Part shown: positions 1-5,551 of the stretch, piece by piece
How positions within the stretch are numbered: the stretch's first letter is position 1
Layout of the letters: every line of letters begins with the position of its first letter
Source: M55B118 sp041694275
Lineage (GTDB): Bacteria; Bacillota_I; Bacilli_A; Izemoplasmatales; Izemoplasmataceae
Length of the DNA stretch: 14,369 nucleotides
NCBI GenBank assembly: GCA_041694275.1
Contig: JASMTQ010000080.1
Coordinates: 1 to 14,369 of the forward strand
Reading direction: 5' to 3'
Notes under the pieces: model-generated
The model's input: the letters and a program-made list of their open reading frames with translations, nothing else
Databases searched by the model: none
Told to the model about the DNA's origin: nothing
Program-made: the position numbers and the translations under genes

Positions 1-114
1 CTCAAAGAAGCCATTCATGCATACATGACGTTTTACAACGACCAACGATTCTCACCCGTATTAAAAGGCCTGACCCCGATTGAATATCGGAATCAGGCCT
101 TACAGACTTTTTGA
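1..114 (+). CDS. IS3-family transposase, C-terminal fragment (cut by window edge)
   Basis: Only the last 37 codons are inside the window; the frame is open from base 1 and ends in TGA at 112-114. The residues include YNDQRFSPVLKG followed by LTPIEYR, which is the usual end of the rve (DDE integrase-like) domain in IS3-family orfB transposases of the IS150 group. In that family the protein is normally made by frameshifting between orfA and orfB and moves the element through a circular intermediate. The catalytic DDE residues lie upstream, outside the window, so activity cannot be judged. The inverted repeat directly after the stop supports an intact right end. Confidence 0.85.
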   Translation, partial: LKEAIHAYMTFYNDQRFSPVLKGLTPIEYRNQALQTF

Positions 115-117
115 TTA

Positions 118-149
118 TTTTCACTGTCTACTTGACAGGGGGCGGTTCA
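118..149 (-). repeat. Terminal inverted repeat (right end) of the IS3-family element
   Basis: Read on the minus strand from 149 it starts TGAACCGCCCCC and continues into CTGTCAAGTAGACAG. The end point is inferred from the TG/CA rule for IS3-family termini. The inner limit of the repeat is approximate because the left end is not available for comparison. Confidence 0.65.
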
Positions 150-185
150 ATTTGAAATCCAGACCCTTTTTTTAGTGGTAAACAG

Positions 186-1199
186 TTATGCTTCTTTTTT
201 AGTGGTGTCTTTTTTGGAGTAAGAAGAACTGTTTGATTGTTTCTTCTTCGCATTGGACGCATCATTGAGTTTCTTGGTTTCTTCACTAGGCAGCGACGCT
301 TCTGATTTGAAGGATTCTGCCAAAGTGGAGGTAAGTCCAACGATGCCTTGGAGTTCTGAAGGGATGATGAGTTTGGTGGATTGACCATCCGCAACTTTTT
401 CCATGGCCTTGTAGGCTTCAAGACGCAAGAACGCTTCGTCGGCACCGGCATTTTTGATGTATTCGATACCTTTCGCTGTCGCTTCCTGGACGCTTCTGAT
501 GGCTTTTGCCTGACCTTCGGCTTCAAGGATACGGGTTTGTTTCTCTCCGTCGGCTCTAAGGATGCGGGCTTCTTTTTCACCTTCGGCGTTAAGGATGGCT
601 GAACGTTTGTTCCCTTCGGCGATGAGGATGGATTGACGTTTTTCACGTTCTGCACGCATTTGTTTTTCCATCGCGTCGCGAATATCCTTAGGTGGAATGA
701 TGTTTTTGACTTCCACGCGGTTGATTTTGATACCCCACGGGTCAGTCGCTTCATCTAGGATGTTGCGCATCTTGCCGTTGATGTAGTCTCTTGAAGTGAG
801 GGATTCATCGAGTTCAAGATCACCGATGATGTTACGAAGGGTGGTTGCGGTGATGTTTTCAATCGCTTTGATTGGATAGTTGACACCGTAAGTATAGAGT
901 TTTGGATCTGTAATCTGGAAGAAAACGACAGTATCAATTTGCATTGTGACGTTGTCTTTCGTGATGACGGGTTGTGGATCGAAGTCCACGACCTTTTCTT
1001 TGATGGATACTTTGAGCTTGACTCTGTCAATGAACGGGATAAGGAAATGGATTCCGACGTCCCAGGTTGCATAGTAGCCACCAAGGCGCTCAACAATGTA
1101 GCGGTTCGCCTGTGTGACAATGGTGAAGCGTGTACCGAGATAAACAAGTATTACAACAATGATGACAATGGTGAGAATAATTCCAAATGATCCTGGCAT
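186..1199 (-). CDS. SPFH/band-7 (stomatin/prohibitin-like) membrane protein
   Basis: A 337-residue protein of the stomatin/QmcA type: an N-terminal membrane helix (about residues 6-23), an SPFH domain (about 25-185), then a long helical region and a Ser/Lys-rich tail (about 300-337). The helical region carries A-(E/D)-G at 194, 205, 216 and 227, an exact 11-residue period typical of right-handed coiled coils in this family. Family members form large membrane-bound oligomers that organise microdomains and often influence proteases or transporters. The start is the ATG at 1199, preceded by an AAGGAGGAATT ribosome binding site. It lies 29 bases behind the RDD gene and in the same operon as NfeD, the classic SPFH partner. 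I give no symbol because qmcA, floA and stomatin-type names cannot be separated here. Confidence 0.92.
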   Translation of the reverse strand: MPGSFGIILTIVIIVVILVYLGTRFTIVTQANRYIVERLGGYYATWDVGIHFLIPFIDRVKLKVSIKEKVVDFDPQPVITKDNVTMQIDTVVFFQITDPKLYTYGVNYPIKAIENITATTLRNIIGDLELDESLTSRDYINGKMRNILDEATDPWGIKINRVEVKNIIPPKDIRDAMEKQMRAEREKRQSILIAEGNKRSAILNAEGEKEARILRADGEKQTRILEAEGQAKAIRSVQEATAKGIEYIKNAGADEAFLRLEAYKAMEKVADGQSTKLIIPSELQGIVGLTSTLAESFKSEASLPSEETKKLNDASNAKKKQSNSSSYSKKDTTKKEA

Positions 1200-1228
1200 A
1201 GCTTAATTCCTCCTTGAATTCTTTTATA

Positions 1229-1834
1229 TCAGAAAGGATATACGATATCCTTTAAGAGTATTCTGGTTCCTGATACATGATCTCTGATGGTTTTTCTGCT
1301 GCGGGTGAAACTGATGAGAAGAAAATCGATCCATATTCCGAAAGTAACTGTGAAAACCCAGAAGAACGACTTCCATAGCACTTCTCTGATGAATAGTGTC
1401 CACCAGCTTATGCGTCCTGACATGTAGATTTTCATGGCGCGTCTACCAAGTGTCTGTCCCTTGGTAAATCCATTATACAGGTAATTGACGAGTGTGGCCA
1501 GGCCCCAGTTGAATACGAGAGACCAGTAAATGAAGGTCATGGCTGAATCAAAACGATCGTTGTATTCTTGTTCAAGGGCCACGTAGTCCCTGTCAAAGTC
1601 ACTTTGTGTATAGGTATCGTCGGTTTCAAGTTTTTCTTCGAGCGCGTCCACTTCATTGTTAAAATCTTCAGCTTGATTGACCATTTCGTTTATCGATCCG
1701 GTTTCATAGTTCGTAGTGGCTTCCAAAAATGGAGAGACGAACAACGAGAACAGGGTGAATACTACAAGTAAAATCATCGTGATGTCTATAATGAATGCGG
1801 TGAAACGTTTGAAGGGCCCTGCGTGTGCTGTCAT
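1229..1834 (-). CDS. RDD family membrane protein with a long extracytoplasmic loop
   Basis: A 201-residue integral membrane protein. The RDD signature is visible as R10 and D17 in the first helix, GQTLGRRAMKI at 126-136 after the second helix, and RDHVSGTRIL at 184-193 at the C-terminus. Membrane segments lie near residues 13-34, 99-119 and 148-176. RDD proteins are small polytopic proteins of mostly unknown role; some are proposed ion antiporters. Between helices 1 and 2 is an acidic, probably coiled-coil stretch (about 38-96), longer than I expect for the family. Its ATG overlaps the NfeD stop as ATGA (1831-1834), so translation is coupled; GGTGA lies just upstream. It is the third gene of a four-gene operon. 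Confidence 0.88.
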   Translation of the reverse strand: MTAHAGPFKRFTAFIIDITMILLVVFTLFSLFVSPFLEATTNYETGSINEMVNQAEDFNNEVDALEEKLETDDTYTQSDFDRDYVALEQEYNDRFDSAMTFIYWSLVFNWGLATLVNYLYNGFTKGQTLGRRAMKIYMSGRISWWTLFIREVLWKSFFWVFTVTFGIWIDFLLISFTRSRKTIRDHVSGTRILLKDIVYPF

Positions 1835-2262
1835 GATTTCACCACGATCAGTTTGTTGCCCTCAATCGCAAGAATCTCTACTTTATCGCCTTCTTCGATC
1901 GTATTGCTTTCACTTGTTATGGCTGACCAGTACTGTCCATCAACCTTGACTTCACCACGTTCGTTTTGATGGATGGTTTTGGTACATGTTGCGACCTTGC
2001 CGACCAATGCATCTGCATTGGTGCCTACGACGTTTGTTCTGAAGTAGTTCTTTACAAGCGGGCGTACGCTTAAGAGCAAAATGGTTGAAAGCACGATGAA
2101 TGCGGCTATCTGCCAAAACAGTGCCACGTTCAATATGGCAAGTATTAACGAGAAAACAGCACCAATTGAAAACCAGACACTGGTTAGGTCCATGGTCGTG
2201 ATTTCTATGAATGCGGCAAGAATGATGACACCAAACCATATGAGTATCATGAATTCATTCAT
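1831..2262 (-). CDS. NfeD family membrane protein
   Basis: A 143-residue protein with two or three hydrophobic helices in residues 4-68, followed by a C-terminal OB-fold domain (about 78-143). The domain contains LVGKVATC (86-93) and GEVKVDGQYWSA (103-114), matching the G..G.V.VDG..W.A pattern of short NfeD (NfeD1b-type) proteins. NfeD proteins are membrane partners of SPFH proteins, and their genes are usually adjacent; here one RDD gene lies between them. No ClpP-like serine protease domain is present, so this is the short form. The ATG at 2262 overlaps the TGA of the preceding gene as ATGA, and AAAGGAGAG lies about 9 bases upstream. Confidence 0.9.
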   Translation of the reverse strand: MNEFMILIWFGVIILAAFIEITTMDLTSVWFSIGAVFSLILAILNVALFWQIAAFIVLSTILLLSVRPLVKNYFRTNVVGTNADALVGKVATCTKTIHQNERGEVKVDGQYWSAITSESNTIEEGDKVEILAIEGNKLIVVKS

Positions 2263-2648
2263 TTTAAAGTCTCTCCTTTTTGGTCGAGATCGATGATCAA
2301 GGCGTCTTCATCATCGTTCCAGGTAGTTTTGAATTTAAGGGCATTGTTTTCGTGAAGGTCAAGATTGGCGAGAGTACTGACTTTTTCGATAAATCGTTTG
2401 TTTGAAACCCGCGCGTAACTTGATCTTACAGTTATCTTGTGTAGTTTTTCTTCGGGGATGGTGCCTCTTTCGAAGTCTTGTTTGGTTACGGGTCTGATAG
2501 CGATTCGGTTACGCTCCTTGTCCATTCCGAGCAAGACACTGTATGCGTGTTCAAAATGTGCGCTGGCACTTTTGTTTAGTGTGATATTCGATTCGTAGAT
2601 TGTGGCAACACCTTCGTTTGGTTTTCTGGATGTCCATTCAAAACCCAC
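2259..2648 (-). CDS. Hypothetical protein heading the NfeD-RDD-SPFH operon
   Basis: I do not recognise this family. With the GTG start at 2648 it is 129 residues, soluble, with no signal peptide or membrane helix. An ATG at 2663 is in frame, but the strong site GGAGGTGAG (2661-2653) lies inside that reading and is 8 bases from the GTG, so GTG is preferred. Two halves look alike: residues 17-53, with ITLNK, a helix, then VLLGMDKERNRIAIRPV; and residues 72-121, with ITV...VSNKRFIEK and then DALIIDL. Each reads as strand, helix, strand, strand. The first half faintly resembles AbrB/SpoVT-type swapped-hairpin proteins, but this is a weak impression. Its stop overlaps the nfeD start by four bases, so the two are probably made together. 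Confidence 0.72.
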   Translation of the reverse strand: MGFEWTSRKPNEGVATIYESNITLNKSASAHFEHAYSVLLGMDKERNRIAIRPVTKQDFERGTIPEEKLHKITVRSSYARVSNKRFIEKVSTLANLDLHENNALKFKTTWNDDEDALIIDLDQKGETLK

Positions 2649-2661
2649 AACGCTCACCTCC
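2646..2661 (-). promoter_or_regulatory. Ribosome binding site that decides the GTG start at 2648
   Basis: On the minus strand GGAGG occupies 2661-2657 and the GTG codon 2648-2646, with an 8-base gap. The upstream in-frame ATG (2663-2661) has only an A-rich AAAAAGAA before it and overlaps this Shine-Dalgarno sequence. This favours GTG as the true start. Confidence 0.7.
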
Positions 2662-2687
2662 ATAGTGTGTTCTTTTTAGATACACCC

Positions 2688-2716
2688 ATAATACACCACA
2701 ATTCAATTTAATTCAA
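2688..2716 (-). promoter_or_regulatory. Predicted sigma-A-type promoter of the NfeD-RDD-SPFH operon
   Basis: On the minus strand a TTGAAT -35 box (2716-2711) and a TATTAT -10 box (2693-2688) are separated by exactly 17 bases. They lie in a strongly AT-rich intergenic region (2664-2818), and transcription would start near 2681. No operator symmetry is obvious. Confidence 0.6.
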
Positions 2717-2766
2717 TATATTTATATATAATTCTATAAAATTATTTTTAATTATTTTATAATTGT

Positions 2767-2794
2767 TTGCGAGATGGTGGTTTTTTGATATAGT
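2767..2794 (+). promoter_or_regulatory. Predicted promoter of the TtcA-like gene
   Basis: TTGCGA (2767-2772) and TATAGT (2789-2794) are separated by 16 bases. They lie 24 bases before the ATG at 2819, which also has GGAGGAG at 2806-2812. Together with the divergent promoter at 2688-2716 this accounts for the 170 bases between the two genes; the AT-rich middle holds no further feature that I can see. Confidence 0.55.
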
Positions 2795-2818
2795 AGGATT
2801 GGTCTGGAGGAGAAAACT

Positions 2819-3619
2819 ATGAGTGTAGAACAAACATTTCAAAAAGACATGATAAAAAAATACAGAAAAGAACTTTGGTCAAGATTCATCAAATCCATCA
2901 AGGAATTCAACCTTATCGAAGATGGTGACAAAGTCGCTGTCGCGGTTAGTGGAGGCAAGGATTCTTTGCTTCTTGCAAGAATGCTCAAGGAATTGACAAG
3001 ACACCCCTTGGTTGATTTCGAAGTGGTCTTCATTGTAATGGATCCTGGCTATTCCAGCTGGAACAGAAACAAGATAGAAGAAAACGCGAAACTGCTTGGT
3101 CTCGATCTCATCATAGAAGACAAGGCGGTTTTTGACGTGGTGGCTAAAAAGGCACCTGATTATCCTTGTTATTTGTGTGCGCGCATGCGTAGAGGCATCC
3201 TTTATTCGCTGGCCGAAAAGTACGGCTGCAACAAGCTCGCGCTTGGGCATCATTATGATGATGTCATAGAAACGACAATGCTAAACTTGTTTTATTCAGG
3301 TACGTTCAAGACAATGCTGCCAAAAGTAAGTGCTGAGAATTTTGAAGGCATTGATCTGATTCGTCCGCTTTATTTCGTCCGTGAAAAGGATGTATCGAGA
3401 ATCATGAAACGGGCGGGCATTGCCCCAATGGACTGCGGGTGCACGGTTGCAGCAGGTGAGACCGCTTCAAAAAGAAAAGAAATGAAAGATCTGATTGAAA
3501 AACTCAAGCACGAACACAAAGACATTGACAAGTCCATTTTCAGAGCGGCTGCCAATGTCAATTTGGATAATATACTGGGATGGGAAAAAGACGGTAGGAA
3601 ATACCGGTTTGACGACTGA
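2819..3619 (+). CDS. TtcA-like PP-loop ATPase, probable tRNA 2-thiocytidine synthetase
   Basis: A 266-residue member of the adenine nucleotide alpha-hydrolase (PP-loop) superfamily. The ATP-pyrophosphatase loop SGGKDS is at 44-49, followed by PCYLCARMRRGILY (116-129) and GHHYDD (143-148), the arrangement seen in TtcA. TtcA activates C32 of tRNA with ATP and uses a [4Fe-4S] cluster bound by three cysteines. Here C117 and C120 form the CxxC, and the third ligand would come from DCGC (C206 or C208), where E. coli TtcA has a CNLC motif. TilS is excluded because it lacks this CxxC arrangement. The start is the ATG after GGAGGAG. The gene is transcribed alone and its TGA abuts the stop codon of mnmE on the other strand. 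A relative thiolating another base cannot be ruled out. Confidence 0.85.
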   Translation: MSVEQTFQKDMIKKYRKELWSRFIKSIKEFNLIEDGDKVAVAVSGGKDSLLLARMLKELTRHPLVDFEVVFIVMDPGYSSWNRNKIEENAKLLGLDLIIEDKAVFDVVAKKAPDYPCYLCARMRRGILYSLAEKYGCNKLALGHHYDDVIETTMLNLFYSGTFKTMLPKVSAENFEGIDLIRPLYFVREKDVSRIMKRAGIAPMDCGCTVAAGETASKRKEMKDLIEKLKHEHKDIDKSIFRAAANVNLDNILGWEKDGRKYRFDD

Positions 3620-4969
3620 TTACTTACCAAGGCAAAACCGGCTGAATAGTTCATCAAGCAGTTCTGTGTGCTTGCTTTCGCCAATGATTTCGCCAAGTGT
3701 GTTCCATGCGCTTCTCAAATCGATTTCCACGATGTCTACAGGCATCATGCCTTCCGCTGACTGCTGTGCATCTGATAGCATGTCACTTACCTGACGCATT
3801 TTTGCAATGTGTCTCGTATTCGATAGATAGGTACTGTCCTTGAAGGCGATTTCGCCTTCTAAGAACAGGTCCTTGATTTTATCTTCAAGCACGTTGATGT
3901 TCTTGTTTTTGAGCGCACTTATCGAAACGCTGTTTTCAAATGTCCGACCAATTTTGCTTTCGAGGTCGATTTTGTTGATGATGATAATGCGTTTTTTATG
4001 TTTGGTGAGTTCCAGGAGTTTCCTGTCGTCCTCACTCAAGGGTTCGTTGTTATTAAGAACATAAAGAATAAGATCGGCCTTTTCAATCAGTTGTTTGGAT
4101 TTGTCGATGCCGATTCTTTCAATCAAGTCCTCTGAATCACGGATACCGGCGGTATCCATGAGATTGAGTACGAGTCCGCCAATATTGATTTCGCCTTCTA
4201 CGACGTCTCGTGTGGTCCCTTGTATTTCAGTAACAATCGCCTTTTCCTCGCGAAGGAGTGCGTTGAGGACGCTTGATTTACCCACATTGGGTCTTCCAAT
4301 GATGACAGTTTCAATGCCTTCTCTTATGATTTTCCCTACGCGGGCTGTTCCAAGCACTTCCTCAACCCTTGTTTTAAGTGCCTTTATCTTGGGGAGGACG
4401 ATTTCGGTCGTGAGGGTTTCAACATCGTCGTATTCAGGATAATCGATGTTCACTTCAATCTGACCGACAATTTCAATGAGATCTTCTCGAAGGTTTTTGA
4501 CGAGCGTGTATATTTCTCCGTCTAAGCCCTTGTTTGCAAGGGTGAGCGAATAGTCGCTTCTCGCTTCTATGATATCGAGGACGCTTTCAGCCTGTGTCAG
4601 ATCGATTCTTCCATTTAAAAAGGCCCTTTCTGTGAACTCGCCTTTTTCTGCAAGGCGCGCGCCTTTTGAAAGAAGCAGTTCAAGGACTCTTTGAGCGACA
4701 AAAGACCCTCCGTGGCAGTTGATTTCAATCATATCTTCCCTGGTGAAGGTTTTTGGGGCTCTGAATAGACTTACAAGCACTTCATCGACAGGGGTGTCCC
4801 CATCCATGATGCGTCCGTAGTGAATGGTATGGCTTTCTTTATCGTTTAAATCCGGTCCTTTGAACAGCGGCTTTATAATAGAAAAAACATCGTCTCCACT
4901 CATGCGAACGATGTTTATCGCGCTGGGACCCAGTGCGGTGGATATGGCAGCTATGGTATCGTTGTTCAT
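3620..4969 (-). CDS. mnmE: tRNA uridine-5-carboxymethylaminomethyl modification GTPase MnmE
   Basis: A 449-residue GTPase of normal family length. With MnmG it installs the 5-carboxymethylaminomethyl group on wobble U34 of certain tRNAs, using a methylene-tetrahydrofolate-derived carbon. The N-terminal folate-binding domain begins with DTIAAIST and contains IEINCHGG (81-88). The G domain lies inside the helical domain: P-loop GRPNVGKS (225-232), GTTRDVV (251-257), DTAG (272-275) and NKID (332-335). The protein ends FCLGK; C446 is the conserved terminal cysteine of the C(I/L/V)GK motif. A GTG at 4978 would add three residues, but GGGTGAT (4980-4974) supports the ATG at 4969. mnmG and rsmG, often adjacent, are not seen here. 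Confidence 0.97.
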   Translation of the reverse strand: MNNDTIAAISTALGPSAINIVRMSGDDVFSIIKPLFKGPDLNDKESHTIHYGRIMDGDTPVDEVLVSLFRAPKTFTREDMIEINCHGGSFVAQRVLELLLSKGARLAEKGEFTERAFLNGRIDLTQAESVLDIIEARSDYSLTLANKGLDGEIYTLVKNLREDLIEIVGQIEVNIDYPEYDDVETLTTEIVLPKIKALKTRVEEVLGTARVGKIIREGIETVIIGRPNVGKSSVLNALLREEKAIVTEIQGTTRDVVEGEINIGGLVLNLMDTAGIRDSEDLIERIGIDKSKQLIEKADLILYVLNNNEPLSEDDRKLLELTKHKKRIIIINKIDLESKIGRTFENSVSISALKNKNINVLEDKIKDLFLEGEIAFKDSTYLSNTRHIAKMRQVSDMLSDAQQSAEGMMPVDIVEIDLRSAWNTLGEIIGESKHTELLDELFSRFCLGK

Positions 4970-4986
4970 GATTATCACCCAAATTA

Positions 4987-4992
4987 ATTATA
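4987..4992 (-). promoter_or_regulatory. Predicted -10 box of mnmE
   Basis: TATAAT on the minus strand (4992-4987), without a clear -35 element. Transcription would begin around 4980, leaving a leader of only about 11 bases with GGGTGAT at its very start. The box lies within the 68-base divergent region shared with the promoter at 5014-5019. Confidence 0.5.
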
Positions 4993-5013
4993 TCATAATA
5001 AGTGGTTTTATAG

Positions 5014-5019
5014 TATAAT
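5014..5019 (+). promoter_or_regulatory. Predicted -10 box of the dnaX operon
   Basis: A perfect TATAAT 18 bases before the ATG at 5038, with no good TTGACA-like match at 17 bases upstream. The predicted leader is about 12 bases and contains AGGTGAT (5027-5033). Transcription from here would cover the unknown membrane gene, dnaX, ybaB, recR and the small membrane gene, since no terminator is visible between them. Confidence 0.5.
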
Positions 5020-5037
5020 ACGAACTAGGTGATTTAG

Positions 5038-5550
5038 ATGAATGTATTTAGTAAAAAGAAAGGATTGGCCTATTATGGTCGATACTTTTTATCCACATTG
5101 ATTGCGGTGTTGCTTTACGGCATTGTAGCGCCTTTCTTCTTTGACATGCCGTTTACGGAAGCGGTTGGCAGAGTATGGTACTTGCCAATTGTGATACCGT
5201 TTTTGATATGGCTTTTCAACAAATTTACAAAGAACACGAAAACCCATTCCAATCAGGAAAGCGAAGAATGGGAATTTCTCTTGAGAGTCTCAAGATCCGT
5301 GCAAAGACAGATGAAGTACAAAGCCGATGATTTCAAAGCGTTGAATGAAGATGAAACGTTCAGGGATTTCATGTCGGACATGTACAAGGTTTTTAAAGAA
5401 GGCGAAACAAAAACGCTTAATTATGACACTTTGCTTGCGCGGTTCGAAGGTGAGCCCGAAAAAGAGACGGTTGCTCGCATTGTCATCATGAAAACAAAGA
5501 AATTAAGAGAAGCCTACGTACTGCCTAACGAGACACAAAAGGAGGAATAG
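5038..5550 (+). CDS. Hypothetical two-helix membrane protein, first gene of the dnaX operon
   Basis: A 170-residue protein that I do not recognise. The N-terminus is basic (MNVFSKKKG), followed by hydrophobic segments at about 14-35 and 46-62 joined by a short loop. The remaining roughly 105 residues are charged and probably helical and cytoplasmic; they include RSVQRQMKYKADDF and end in a Lys/Glu-rich tail. No catalytic motif is visible. The start is the ATG preceded by AGGTGAT and a TATAAT box. The stop is one base before the dnaX ATG, and its last codons carry the dnaX ribosome binding site (AGGAGG, 5541-5546), so the two are co-transcribed and probably coupled. Whether it has any role in replication or in membrane attachment of the clamp loader is open. 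Confidence 0.8.
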   Translation: MNVFSKKKGLAYYGRYFLSTLIAVLLYGIVAPFFFDMPFTEAVGRVWYLPIVIPFLIWLFNKFTKNTKTHSNQESEEWEFLLRVSRSVQRQMKYKADDFKALNEDETFRDFMSDMYKVFKEGETKTLNYDTLLARFEGEPEKETVARIVIMKTKKLREAYVLPNETQKEE

Positions 5551-5551
5551 C

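Larger units (their letters stand above)
1..149 (+). mobile_element. Right end of an IS3-family (IS150-group) insertion sequence
   Basis: The transposase terminus is followed within a few bases by a sequence whose reverse complement begins TGAACCGCCCCCTGTCAAGT. This fits the TG...CA ends and the C-rich, TCAAGTAGACAG-like terminal repeats of many IS150-group elements. I place the outer end at the CA at 148-149. The left end is outside the window, so neither the partner repeat nor the target duplication can be checked. The element sits 36 bases beyond the stop codon of the SPFH gene and interrupts no gene on its right side. Confidence 0.75.

Noticed and set aside
128..754. Long minus-strand open frame (208 codons) overlapping the SPFH gene
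   Set aside because: It is a shifted frame of the SPFH coding region, its product is a biased Lys/Pro/Ser string, and it runs into the IS terminal repeat; the SPFH frame has clear domains and a ribosome binding site.
4967..4978. GTG at 4978 as the mnmE start
   Set aside because: The GTG is part of the GGGTGAT ribosome binding site for the ATG at 4969, which gives the family-typical N-terminus.
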